Assembly: GCF_900009265.2 (NCBI RefSeq)
Contig: NZ_LR735026.1
Location: 432,070-496,069, forward strand
DNA: 64,000 nucleotides
Origin: Planktothrix paucivesiculata PCC 9631
GTDB lineage: Bacteria; Cyanobacteriota; Cyanobacteriia; Cyanobacteriales; Microcoleaceae
Direction of reading: 5' to 3'
Under the pieces are notes generated by a model. It did not search any database and was not told where the DNA came from. It saw only the letters and a program-made list of their open reading frames with translations. The position numbers and the translations under genes were made by a program. The stretch's first letter is position 1, and each line of letters starts with the position of its first letter. Shown here piece after piece: positions 37,766 to 45,975 of the stretch.

Positions 37766-38803
37766 TTAGGAACCTAAAACGGAATTTTTAATCTCAGAGG
37801 CTTGCAAATTTTCCCCAATAAATACTAATTGAGTTTGACGGGTTTCTGATGGTTTCCAGAGACGATCATAAAAGGTTTCAATGCGATCGCCCACTCCCTG
37901 TAATACTAACCGCATGGGTTTATTAGGAACAGAAACAAACCCTTTAATTCGGTAAATTTCCTGTTGTTTTACCATGGTTTTTAACCGTTGAATTAAATCT
38001 TCCGGGTCAAAATCTTGGTTTAAAATCACCGGAACCGAATTAATATTATCATCATGGTCATGTTCTTCTTCCGTATCATGATGACTCGGACGGGCTTCTA
38101 AATTATCCTCAACCGCCGCATTAAATCCTAAAATTACATCGGGATGAATATTTCCCTGTTGACAAGGAACAATTTTGACTCCTTCTCGCAATTCCTGTTT
38201 TAACCAAGTTACAACTTTCTGTTGAGTTTCTTGATTAACATGATCGGTTTTGGTTAATAAAACTAAATCCGCACAGGCTAATTGATCTTCAAATAATTCC
38301 TCTATTGGGGTTTCGTGATCTAAATTCGGATCGGCTTGACGTTGGGCTTCTAGGGCTTCAATATCCCCGACTAAACTGCCATTTGCTACCGCTTCACAGT
38401 CCACTACAGTTATTACCCCATCCACCGTTGCCCCCGTGCGAATTTCCGGCCAGCGAAAGGCTTGTACTAGGGGTTTAGGTAATGCTAACCCAGAGGTTTC
38501 AATCACAATATGATCAATTTTATCCCGTCGTTTGAGCAGGGCTTGCATGGCGGGGAGAAATTCTTCCTGCACCGTACAACATAAACAACCATTGGTTAGT
38601 TCTACTAGGTTAACTTCCTCGGTTTCATCGTCACAAACTTGACAGGATCGGATTAATTCACCATCAATTCCAACTTCTCCAAATTCATTGACTAAAACGG
38701 CAATCCTTCGCCCATAATTATTTTGTAATAAATGACGAATTGCGGTGGTTTTTCCACTTCCTAAAAATCCAGTAATAACTGTAACAGGAATTTTGGCAGA
38801 CAT
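37766..38803 (-). CDS. cobW: CobW-type GTPase (COG0523 metallochaperone)
   Basis: G3E GTPase of 345 aa, probably delivering metal. Walker A GFLGSGKT at 12-19, metal motif GCLCC (C73-x-C75-C76), Walker B region HIVIETSGLALP, and TKTDHV for the NKxD box. A His/Asp-rich stretch (HHDTEEEHDHDD) may bind metal. The long C-terminal domain fits CobW proteins of cobalamin synthesis; other COG0523 branches handle zinc. Proximity to a riboswitch-controlled cobalt permease supports the cobalt role. Confidence 0.8.
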   Translation of the reverse strand: MSAKIPVTVITGFLGSGKTTAIRHLLQNNYGRRIAVLVNEFGEVGIDGELIRSCQVCDDETEEVNLVELTNGCLCCTVQEEFLPAMQALLKRRDKIDHIVIETSGLALPKPLVQAFRWPEIRTGATVDGVITVVDCEAVANGSLVGDIEALEAQRQADPNLDHETPIEELFEDQLACADLVLLTKTDHVNQETQQKVVTWLKQELREGVKIVPCQQGNIHPDVILGFNAAVEDNLEARPSHHDTEEEHDHDDNINSVPVILNQDFDPEDLIQRLKTMVKQQEIYRIKGFVSVPNKPMRLVLQGVGDRIETFYDRLWKPSETRQTQLVFIGENLQASEIKNSVLGS

Positions 38804-38983
38804 AATATTTATAAGAGGGAATAGGGAACAGGGAATTACGAATTACGAATTACGAATGGGGGGAAAGACTTTACTGTGAGCTTTGGTGGATCAATCTTTA
38901 TCCGGGTTGTTATAATTGAAGGTTTAAAGGTTAAAAGTAGAGATACTTTATCAATATCTCTACTCAATTCTAATTAGGCTCAA

Positions 38984-39652
38984 CTAGCCCGTAATGGCTG
39001 AGGATAAAGCTACTACACCAATAGCTAAAACAGCAAAACCCGAATATTTGATCAGGGAAAATTTGCTATTTTCCAAGGTTTCTTTAAAGGATTGAGTCAG
39101 TTTCATTGTAGATCCAGCAATGATCAATTGAATGGCGGTAAACCCAATTAAATAGGAGATTAAGGGGGTCATTTCGGCTCCCATAATTGATTCTCCGTAG
39201 GCATAACCATGAAACAAACCTGCGACACTGGCTAAACCAATTAATGCTGCTAGGGGTAATTGTTGTTTGAGAACTAATAAAATCCCAATGGTGATCACAG
39301 AAAGGGCGATCGCAATTTCTGGAATAGGCAAATTAAAACTGATCAAATGAATTCCTGTTCCCAACATAGCAGTTAACAGAAAAGCAAAAATTACCCAACT
39401 ACCGCCCACAATTCCGGCCGCAATTAAACCGATAGAAACCACAAAAGCTAAATGATCAATTCCAATAATCGGATGGCCAAGTCCGGCGAGAAATCCTTGA
39501 AAAAAGTTCTCTGGGGTTTGCCCTCCAAAGGGATGATGGGCTGCCGCGGGCTCCGCCATTAAGAGTAATAATAAACTCACCCCTAAAACTAAGATGCGAT
39601 TGCTATTTTGTAGCGAAAAATTTTGAAAAGACTTTAACATTTTAAACACCAT
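38984..39652 (-). CDS. hupE: HupE/UreJ-type nickel/cobalt permease
   Basis: Inner-membrane metal permease of 222 aa. N-terminal signal-like helix (VLGVSLLLLLMAEPAAA) precedes the metal motif HHPFGG, then GHPIIGIDHLAFVVSIG with conserved His and Asp, and GLFHGYAYGE. Several more helices follow. The cobalamin riboswitch upstream points to cobalt rather than nickel import. ATG at 39652, with an alternative ATG at 39640. CobW is encoded downstream after 180 bases. Confidence 0.88.
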   Translation of the reverse strand: MVFKMLKSFQNFSLQNSNRILVLGVSLLLLLMAEPAAAHHPFGGQTPENFFQGFLAGLGHPIIGIDHLAFVVSIGLIAAGIVGGSWVIFAFLLTAMLGTGIHLISFNLPIPEIAIALSVITIGILLVLKQQLPLAALIGLASVAGLFHGYAYGESIMGAEMTPLISYLIGFTAIQLIIAGSTMKLTQSFKETLENSKFSLIKYSGFAVLAIGVVALSSAITG

Positions 39653-39684
39653 CTGTACCGCGCAGATGTGCGAAAGAACAATCT

Positions 39685-39812
39685 GATTTCGGTGGGTGTT
39701 CTGACTTAGAGATTCATATTCTCATCACAGTTGCGGGACAGTGTTGGATTTGCGCCAAACTTTCCCCTTACTTCTAGCGACTGTTCCCCGCTAGAACCGA
39801 TTCAGATCCCAG
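39685..39812 (-). promoter_or_regulatory. Cobalamin riboswitch upstream of hupE
   Basis: The minus strand reads a B12-element set: GCGGGGAACAGT, AAGGGGAAAG, GCGCAAATCC, then the B12 box CACTGTCCCGCAACTGTGA and CTAAGTCAGAACACCC. A TATAAT -10 lies at 39813-39818. Known elements of this class bind adenosyl- or aquacobalamin and turn expression off, so hupE should be expressed when B12 is low. Confidence 0.85.
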
Positions 39813-39862
39813 ATTATATCACAATTTCTCCCGCTTGAATAGGGGGAGAAATAATTAAATAA

Positions 39863-40306
39863 TTACCATTTTTTATAGGAAAGAAATTTTCCACACATTG
39901 TAACCTGAACTCGATCACCCTTGGGATCTTCGATTTTATCCACATCTAAAGTAAAATCAATCGCACTCATAATTCCGTCTCCAAATTTTTCATGAATCAC
40001 GCTTTTAAGAGGCATTCCATAGACCTGCATAATTTCATAAAACCGATAAAGTAAGGGATCGGTGGGAATCACGGGATCAAGTGATCCTTTGACGGGATAA
40101 TCGGTTAAGGTTTCAATATATTCTGAACCTAAACCCAGGGCTTCAACCAGTTTTTTAGCTTCCTCATAGGAAGCACTCGCCTGTCGATAAATCACCGCAG
40201 CAATCCAAACTTCATCGCGGCCCAACAGTTGTTCTAAATCGGAAAAAGTCACACCTTTAGATTTTTTAGCCGCTAATAACTTTTCTGTAATTTCTGAAAT
40301 AGCCAT
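39863..40306 (-). CDS. cynS: Cyanate hydratase (cyanase)
   Basis: 147-aa enzyme converting cyanate plus bicarbonate to ammonia and CO2. Catalytic Arg, Glu and Ser are present (R88 and E91 in [12 protein letters not shown]114 in GIMSAIDF), each offset by eight from E. coli numbering. Full length, ending FLSYKKW. It has its own ATG at 40306. No cyanate transporter genes are adjacent, so it is a solo copy here. Confidence 0.96.
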   Translation of the reverse strand: MAISEITEKLLAAKKSKGVTFSDLEQLLGRDEVWIAAVIYRQASASYEEAKKLVEALGLGSEYIETLTDYPVKGSLDPVIPTDPLLYRFYEIMQVYGMPLKSVIHEKFGDGIMSAIDFTLDVDKIEDPKGDRVQVTMCGKFLSYKKW

Positions 40307-40414
40307 GAAAATCTCCTGGTAGAATTAATCGGGTTTATAACTTGTCAAAAATTATAAAATATTTTGCCAGTAATTTAACAGAAGTATTTAATTTTTAGCC
40401 CGGGGCGATCGCCT

Positions 40415-41257
40415 TTAGGATGGGGAATTTTTAGGCAGAGGTTTAGGGGGAATGGGTAAATTCCGAGGATTAGTGGTTTGTAATTGTTTAACCACCGACA
40501 ATAACCGTTTTAGATGGGGTTTAATCACCTCTTGATGTTCTTGGGTGAGTTCATCCAATCGGGTTTGAATTTGAGCTAAATTTAGATCGGAAGCAGATGC
40601 TACGGATTTTTCCTGTTGTAATTGATTAATCACATTTTGAAGTTCTAAAAATTGTCCTTGAAAATCTGCTTGTAAAGACTCTAAATGAGCCGCTTCAGTT
40701 GAGGAAAGTGTTTGTAATTCTTGCCGAAATTGTTCTCGAACTTCTTCCAATACCACGCCAATATTTTCCTGCATTGATGTTACTGATTGTCCTAAAGCCG
40801 CGATCTGTTTAGCTCGATAGGCGGAGTCTAAGGCTTCAGTGGTCGGAAATGCTTCTAATTTTTGTTGGAGGGATTGAATTTCTTGTAATAGTTGTTGTCT
40901 CAATCCCATCACAACTTTAACGGTATTTTTTTCTAATGTTTCAACGGAGTTTTGAGCTTGAACAATTTCGATTTGATTTTGATGGGTTTCTTGTTCTAAA
41001 CGATAACGGTTGGCAACATTCAGCGATAGGGCTAAGGTCAGGGGGGCAACTCCATAAAACGCTTGACCGGAAAGGGCCACCACTCCCGAACCGATAGCCG
41101 AACTGATCAGGGAAACATACTCTGCTAACTCTAACCAATGCCGTTGTTTGAGGGTAGAAAAAACCGTTTTGGGAAGGATTGAGTTAGGCATCGGCATAGC
41201 ACTAGAAGTTATAGCATGGGGTCGATTGGGATGGGCAGAAGACGCTGGAGGAAACAT
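40415..41257 (-). CDS. Hypothetical membrane-anchored coiled-coil protein
   Basis: 280-aa protein with no recognised family. A polar N-terminus is followed by two hydrophobic stretches (about 45-82, VSLISSAIGSGVVALSG and FYGVAPLTLALSLNVAN). The rest is a long coiled coil (LRQQLLQEIQSLQQKLEAFP, VREQFRQELQTLSS and so on) with a proline-rich end. Topology resembles envelope-tethered coiled-coil proteins. Several in-frame ATGs near the start (codons 1, 21, 23) leave the exact start open. Confidence 0.65.
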   Translation of the reverse strand: MFPPASSAHPNRPHAITSSAMPMPNSILPKTVFSTLKQRHWLELAEYVSLISSAIGSGVVALSGQAFYGVAPLTLALSLNVANRYRLEQETHQNQIEIVQAQNSVETLEKNTVKVVMGLRQQLLQEIQSLQQKLEAFPTTEALDSAYRAKQIAALGQSVTSMQENIGVVLEEVREQFRQELQTLSSTEAAHLESLQADFQGQFLELQNVINQLQQEKSVASASDLNLAQIQTRLDELTQEHQEVIKPHLKRLLSVVKQLQTTNPRNLPIPPKPLPKNSPS

Positions 41258-41547
41258 AATAATCTATTTTACTGGGAATCTTGGGATACAGTGGTTAACT
41301 CCAGAATACAAAAAATCATGGATATCCGCACTAATAATTGACAATTTGATTATCGGTTCGGTGAGTCCTTAACTGTTAAGATGTTTTGGGACTACAAAAT
41401 CCTCTGAACTTATCGCTGAATGCCCTTGGGTTGTCTGGATTTTAACACCCTTAACGCCTAGACTCAATCTTTCCTGTTAGAAAACCAGGTTCGTCCCAAC
41501 TGTAGCCCAATCAACAGAAAACATTAATTCCTAGGAGATCAATCAGA

Positions 41548-41691
41548 ATGAAACCGAATCAAGATCCAAAATCCGATCAATTAAGATCTGTTTTGAGTGT
41601 CACTACTTTTGTGATTTTAGTCCTAGGAGTAGGGTTTTTGAGTGTGAATTTTATTCTGGCTTTATTTCATAAATTCTCATCAACAATTTAA
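41548..41691 (+). CDS. Small single-helix membrane protein, 47 aa
   Basis: Reads MKPNQDPKSDQLRSVLSVTT, then a hydrophobic helix (FVILVLGVGFLSVNFILALF) and HKFSSTI. A TAGGAG site at 41532-41537 lies ten bases before the ATG. It sits just before the convergent TIGR03792 gene. Its shape, charge pattern and ribosome binding site support translation, but no family was recognised. Confidence 0.6.
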   Translation: MKPNQDPKSDQLRSVLSVTTFVILVLGVGFLSVNFILALFHKFSSTI

Positions 41692-41698
41692 CCTGTTT

Positions 41699-41992
41699 TT
41701 AGTGCATAAATTTTCTAATTTGATAGGATCGACTTTCTAAAATAGGTACTTTAAAAACCCCCATTTTTTCGTCAAGTTCTTGAAGGGTTTTTGCAGGAAT
41801 AGCTTGCCATTGTTCCTGAGACTGCCAACGAATTACCATAACAATTTCCTGCTGTTCACGATCAAACCAAACTTCCTTCCCTATAAAACCAGGAATTTTT
41901 TGCAGTCCGGCTGTCCAAACTTCTTCATCTTTTTGAATAAATAGCTCCGATTGTTCGGGATCAACTTTGAATTTCAACCATTCAATAACCAT
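41699..41992 (-). CDS. TIGR03792 family protein (dimeric alpha-beta barrel)
   Basis: 97-aa protein starting MVIEWLKFKVDPEQSELFIQ, the hallmark of the cyanobacterial TIGR03792 family, related to antibiotic biosynthesis monooxygenase folds. PGFIGKEVWFDREQQEIVMV and IRWQSQEQW follow. These small barrels often bind haem or small organics, but this family has no assigned reaction. Single gene. Confidence 0.8.
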   Translation of the reverse strand: MVIEWLKFKVDPEQSELFIQKDEEVWTAGLQKIPGFIGKEVWFDREQQEIVMVIRWQSQEQWQAIPAKTLQELDEKMGVFKVPILESRSYQIRKFMH

Positions 41993-42115
41993 AGTTTTTA
42001 TTAAGATTAATTAAACTACAAAGACACCAAAAAGTTTTAAAAATGCTCCCCATTGTTATATTGTGCAGAAGTAGAGAACCAGAAACAATCTATGATTCCC
42101 TACTCCCGATTCCTT

Positions 42116-42640
42116 TTAACCTTTAAAATATTGTCCTCCTAAACGCATGGCATCAGCAATATCCACATCTCCATCCCCATCCGCATCTAAAAAACTATTT
42201 AAAACCGAATTAGAACCTGATGCAGATTGTTGTTGATTGGTTCCTGTTTTCAGCAGGTTTAAAACTAAAGGAACAACCATGGGTAAAACTGATTGAATAG
42301 TTTCAGCACTAACCCCGGTATGTTGAGAAACGGTTTGAATTAATTGCTGTTGCTGAGTTGAAGAAAATAGCATTTCCACTGCTTGGGGGTTAGAAGTAAT
42401 TCCAGCAAATTGATTGACTAGATTTTGTACCCCATCATTGCCGATTTCGGTTTGTTTTTCTTGTAAAGAAGACCGCACCGAACTCCCGACCATTGACATC
42501 ACCATTTGACTGGTTTCAGGGGCAATCCCTAATTGATTGCCAACCTGTTGAGCGGTATTCACAATACTGCCGATTTGGTCGGTGTTTCCCACTGTATTGG
42601 GATCATTCAAGGCTGTTAGAATTTGATCAAATAGTCCCAT
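42116..42640 (-). CDS. DUF937-like protein with a calcium-type D-x-D-x-D loop
   Basis: 174 aa from the ATG at 42640; a TTG four codons upstream is possible. The main part is helical (GLFDQILTALNDPNTVGNTD, QQLIQTVSQHTGVSAETIQS) as in DUF937 proteins. The C-terminus carries DADGDGDVDIADAM, an EF-hand/dockerin-like loop expected to bind calcium. Function unknown. Confidence 0.75.
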   Translation of the reverse strand: MGLFDQILTALNDPNTVGNTDQIGSIVNTAQQVGNQLGIAPETSQMVMSMVGSSVRSSLQEKQTEIGNDGVQNLVNQFAGITSNPQAVEMLFSSTQQQQLIQTVSQHTGVSAETIQSVLPMVVPLVLNLLKTGTNQQQSASGSNSVLNSFLDADGDGDVDIADAMRLGGQYFKG

Positions 42641-42709
42641 AGTATGACTCAACCTCTGATACAGATGAACTCCCCTCTAGTTTATCCTAGATTGGATCTA
42701 TTGGCTTAA

Positions 42710-44584
42710 TTAAGTTGATAAAAAGCTAATAACGCCTTCAAAATTTAAGGGGCGAGAAAACAAATATCCTTGGGCAGCTTCGCAGTCTAAGGATTGTAAA
42801 ATTTCCTTTTGAATTGGAGTTTCAATTCCTTCGGCAATAATATCTAAGTTAAGACATTTGGCTAAATTAATAATGGTTTTGGTGATTTCTAAATCTTTTC
42901 CTTGGTATTGTAAATTTTTAACAAAACTTCTATCGATTTTTAGGATATCTATGGGTAAATTCTGCAAGTAACTTAAAGAGGAGTATCCCGTGCCAAAATC
43001 ATCAATTAAAATTTTGATTCCCCGATGTTTTAACTGCGTTAAGATGCTAATACAATTAGCGGAACTTTTCATCAAGTTAGTCTCGGTAATTTCTAATTTT
43101 AAGTGATTATAATCTAAATTATTGGATTGAATAATCTGATCAATTTCTGCCAGTAAATCAGGATGATGCAACTGCACTTCTGATAAGTTAACACTCATAC
43201 TTAAATCGGGAAATTGTTGTTGCAATTCATATAAATCCCGACAAGCTTGTTCTAAAACCCATTGTCCTAGGGGGATAATTAATTCTGTTTCTTCAGCAAT
43301 AGGAATAAATTCAACCGGAGGAATTAAACCTTTTGTGGGGTGTTTCCAACGCACTAATGCTTCAAAACCCATAATATTTCCAGTATTTAAATGAATAATC
43401 GGTTGATAATTCAAATGCAACTGTTGATGGGCGATCGCCTTTTGTAAATCTGCCTCTAAGGTTTCTCTTTGGGTAATGGTTTCTAGCATTTGAGGATGAT
43501 AGAATAGGGTAGCACTTTTTCCTTGTTTTTTGGCATAGAACAGGGCAATATCAGCAGATTGTAAATATTGTTCGGGATATTTCCAATTAAATTCGCTACA
43601 AACAATTCGCATATGAATTGCTGAGGTTAGGTTGATGCCATTTAAACTAAATGGGGTGATAAATTGATTTTTAATGCGATTTATTTGAGAATTTAAACAC
43701 TCGATATCAACAAAATCAGGAATTAAAATAGCAAAGTCTTCGCTATCGACTCTAGCCACAATATCTACAACGCCCGTACAATTTTGTAAACGATGACTGA
43801 CTTCAATTAATAATTGTTCAGCCAAATTATAACCCCAACTATATCTTAGGGATTTAAGGGGATATAAATTAATATAAATTAAAGCAAAGTTTTGAGAATC
43901 AACCGGACTTTCTAAACAATATTTTAAGCATTCAATTAATTGGCTACGATTGGCTAAACCCGTAAGAAAATCTTGAAACGCATATCGTTGTAATTGGCGT
44001 TCAGCTTGTATACGGGCAGTGATATCCTGGGCTAAAACCACCTGGGCTGATTGATCTTTCCATTGTAATTGATGAGAAAGTATTTCTACTTCGATTAAAT
44101 TTCCATCTTTTTTTTGATGTTGAGAAAAATTTCCCAGATCAATATTTTCAGGATTATCTAGGGTTAAACTCCTGAAAAATCCCGACTTTTGATCAGGATA
44201 AATATCTAATATTTTCATTCTCATAAATTCTTTTTCTGAATAACCATAATGGGCGATCGCAGCCTCATTAACCGCCAGAAATTTTAAAGTTTTCAGATCA
44301 TAAACCCAAATCGGTTGAGGATGACTCAGAAACAAATCTCGATACCGTTTTTCTGAGAGTTGCAAACGCTGGGTTTCTCGATGAATTAAATAATAAAGTA
44401 AAATACTGGTAATCAGAACAAAGAACCACCCTTTCAGAGTTTGAAGAACTGTAACTGAATAGGGAGAATTCGATAATATTGCCAATACTTGGTCAGAAAA
44501 CGCAATCCAGAGACCTCCAATTACTCCATAAATTAAAGTAATTTGGTACGCGGGATTTATAACTAATTTTTGCCAAAGTTTCAT
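42710..44584 (-). CDS. Membrane PAS-GGDEF-EAL protein, probable c-di-GMP phosphodiesterase
   Basis: 624 aa from the ATG at 44584 (a GTG four codons earlier is possible). Two N-terminal helices (LIYGVIGGLWIAFS; WFFVLITSILLYYL), a PAS domain (about 80-190), then GGDEF and EAL domains. The GGDEF motif is degenerate (RVDSEDF), so cyclase activity is unlikely. The EAL side is intact: EALVRW, ETNLMKS, DDFGTGYSSL, KIDRSFV and AEGIET. It should hydrolyse cyclic di-GMP, with the PAS domain as sensor and the old GGDEF as a GTP site. Confidence 0.88.
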   Translation of the reverse strand: MKLWQKLVINPAYQITLIYGVIGGLWIAFSDQVLAILSNSPYSVTVLQTLKGWFFVLITSILLYYLIHRETQRLQLSEKRYRDLFLSHPQPIWVYDLKTLKFLAVNEAAIAHYGYSEKEFMRMKILDIYPDQKSGFFRSLTLDNPENIDLGNFSQHQKKDGNLIEVEILSHQLQWKDQSAQVVLAQDITARIQAERQLQRYAFQDFLTGLANRSQLIECLKYCLESPVDSQNFALIYINLYPLKSLRYSWGYNLAEQLLIEVSHRLQNCTGVVDIVARVDSEDFAILIPDFVDIECLNSQINRIKNQFITPFSLNGINLTSAIHMRIVCSEFNWKYPEQYLQSADIALFYAKKQGKSATLFYHPQMLETITQRETLEADLQKAIAHQQLHLNYQPIIHLNTGNIMGFEALVRWKHPTKGLIPPVEFIPIAEETELIIPLGQWVLEQACRDLYELQQQFPDLSMSVNLSEVQLHHPDLLAEIDQIIQSNNLDYNHLKLEITETNLMKSSANCISILTQLKHRGIKILIDDFGTGYSSLSYLQNLPIDILKIDRSFVKNLQYQGKDLEITKTIINLAKCLNLDIIAEGIETPIQKEILQSLDCEAAQGYLFSRPLNFEGVISFLST

Positions 44585-44696
44585 GGAGAAAGGCACAGCT
44601 AGTTTAGTTATTTATAGTTTAATACAAGCTACGCAGACATTGGCTGGGTTATCAAATATAGCAATCCTAGATAATTCAATAATGATTAGGTGATTT

Positions 44697-45131
44697 TTAA
44701 GGATGATCTGACCCCGTTAACTCCATCAATCTTCTGACGGTTGTTACTTTTTCCCGATGAAGGGGTGCAAACCATTCTAAATTGATAATCATCACTTCCA
44801 GAGTATAAGTATCTGGATTTAAGTAAATTCCCGCCGCCTGGTTTTGTTCCAATTCCACTACCCAATATTCTATCCCATCGACTAGATGTAATTTTCCCCG
44901 TTGTTCTAATTCTAAAAGGGTATGATCTTTAGGAGTGGCCCAATTTGCATCGACCATTAACCGAGCTTGAGTAATGCGATGCTCGATATTTTCCATTTTC
45001 CACTGATTGTGTTCAGCGATTTTACAAAGTTGTTTTAACTCAATCTCACCAAATTTTGTACATAAAGGAATCGGTTTGAGTGAGCCATTTGCACTGACAA
45101 AGGTTTGAGTTGATTTGGTAGCCACAATCAT
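44697..45131 (-). CDS. Hypothetical protein, 144 aa
   Basis: No family recognised. Polar alpha/beta protein without signal peptide or transmembrane segment. The middle has ITQARLMVDANWATPKDHTL and the end has TLEVMIINLEWFAPLHREKV. Start ATG at 45131. It lies near the EAL gene but 113 bases away, so a shared operon is possible only. Confidence 0.55.
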   Translation of the reverse strand: MIVATKSTQTFVSANGSLKPIPLCTKFGEIELKQLCKIAEHNQWKMENIEHRITQARLMVDANWATPKDHTLLELEQRGKLHLVDGIEYWVVELEQNQAAGIYLNPDTYTLEVMIINLEWFAPLHREKVTTVRRLMELTGSDHP

Positions 45132-45572
45132 TTTAGTGTTCTCACGGATAAACTGTCTGGACTTGTGTTCTTATAATCTACGTATTTTCGCTAAAAGTCA
45201 GTGATTATACAGGGGTTATGGTTGTGATGTGTTGATCTGATATCCGTGATCATACGCAAAATCTTCCCTGACTGAATTAACATCTCCAGAGTGATGAGGA
45301 TCACAAACTCGGGTAAATGTTAATATCGATTATATTAATAAATAATTAGAGGTTTTTCTCGTTGAGGTTTAGTTATCGTTAATTATATCTGCTTTTATCT
45401 ATTATCTTAGCTAGGTTAATATGGTTTTTTTTATTTTAATCAAATTTATATTAGATTATCTTAAAAATTGAGGATAACCTATGGATATTAATCAAAAATT
45501 GTCGGATTCAAGAAAAGCAATTACAATTTAAAAAATGAGTTCTTTCGTGTTTTGTCTAAATTCCATACCCAT
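45132..45572. other. Gene-free AT-rich spacer
   Basis: About 440 bases, very AT-rich in its second half, with runs such as AATATCGATTATATTAATAA. Only a 16-codon frame (from 45481) occurs on the plus strand, without good support. Nothing else identifiable. Confidence 0.5.
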
Positions 45573-45791
45573 TTATTCACTTTCCATAACTGCCAATTGG
45601 TATAATTCCCGGGATTCTTGCTTGACTTTTCCTGACATTGCTGCTAATTGTAAGTTAGCAAAGGCATGAATATCCTCAGAATCATAATGGGTAGTTTGTA
45701 ACATTCGTCTTAATTTGTTTTCCAGATTCAAGCTCAGATAGCCCGTAGACATCACTTCTTGAACCACATCACGAACACGAATACAAGTCAT
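45573..45791 (-). CDS. Small conserved-looking hypothetical protein, 72 aa
   Basis: Starts ATG at 45791 (MTCIRVRDVVQEVMSTGYLS) and has a helical body with LNLENKLRRMLQTTHYDSED and FANLQLAAMSGKVKQ. No helix-turn-helix or membrane segment is clear. The regular hydrophobic pattern suggests a real folded protein. It lies upstream of the gene-free spacer. Function unknown. Confidence 0.6.
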   Translation of the reverse strand: MTCIRVRDVVQEVMSTGYLSLNLENKLRRMLQTTHYDSEDIHAFANLQLAAMSGKVKQESRELYQLAVMESE

Positions 45792-45975
45792 GGTACAGTC
45801 CTATTGTTGAAAAGTTCTGATAATACTTAGTATCAGGGAATTTTACTAAACCTGTCGTGATCCTGATACATCCCCTGTACTGATATTTGTCGTCAGACTC
45901 GGGTGATCCCAAACAATTTTCAATGGTGATCTCGATCAAATAGTGAATCAAAAACCTGAGTTGAGTGATCCAGGG

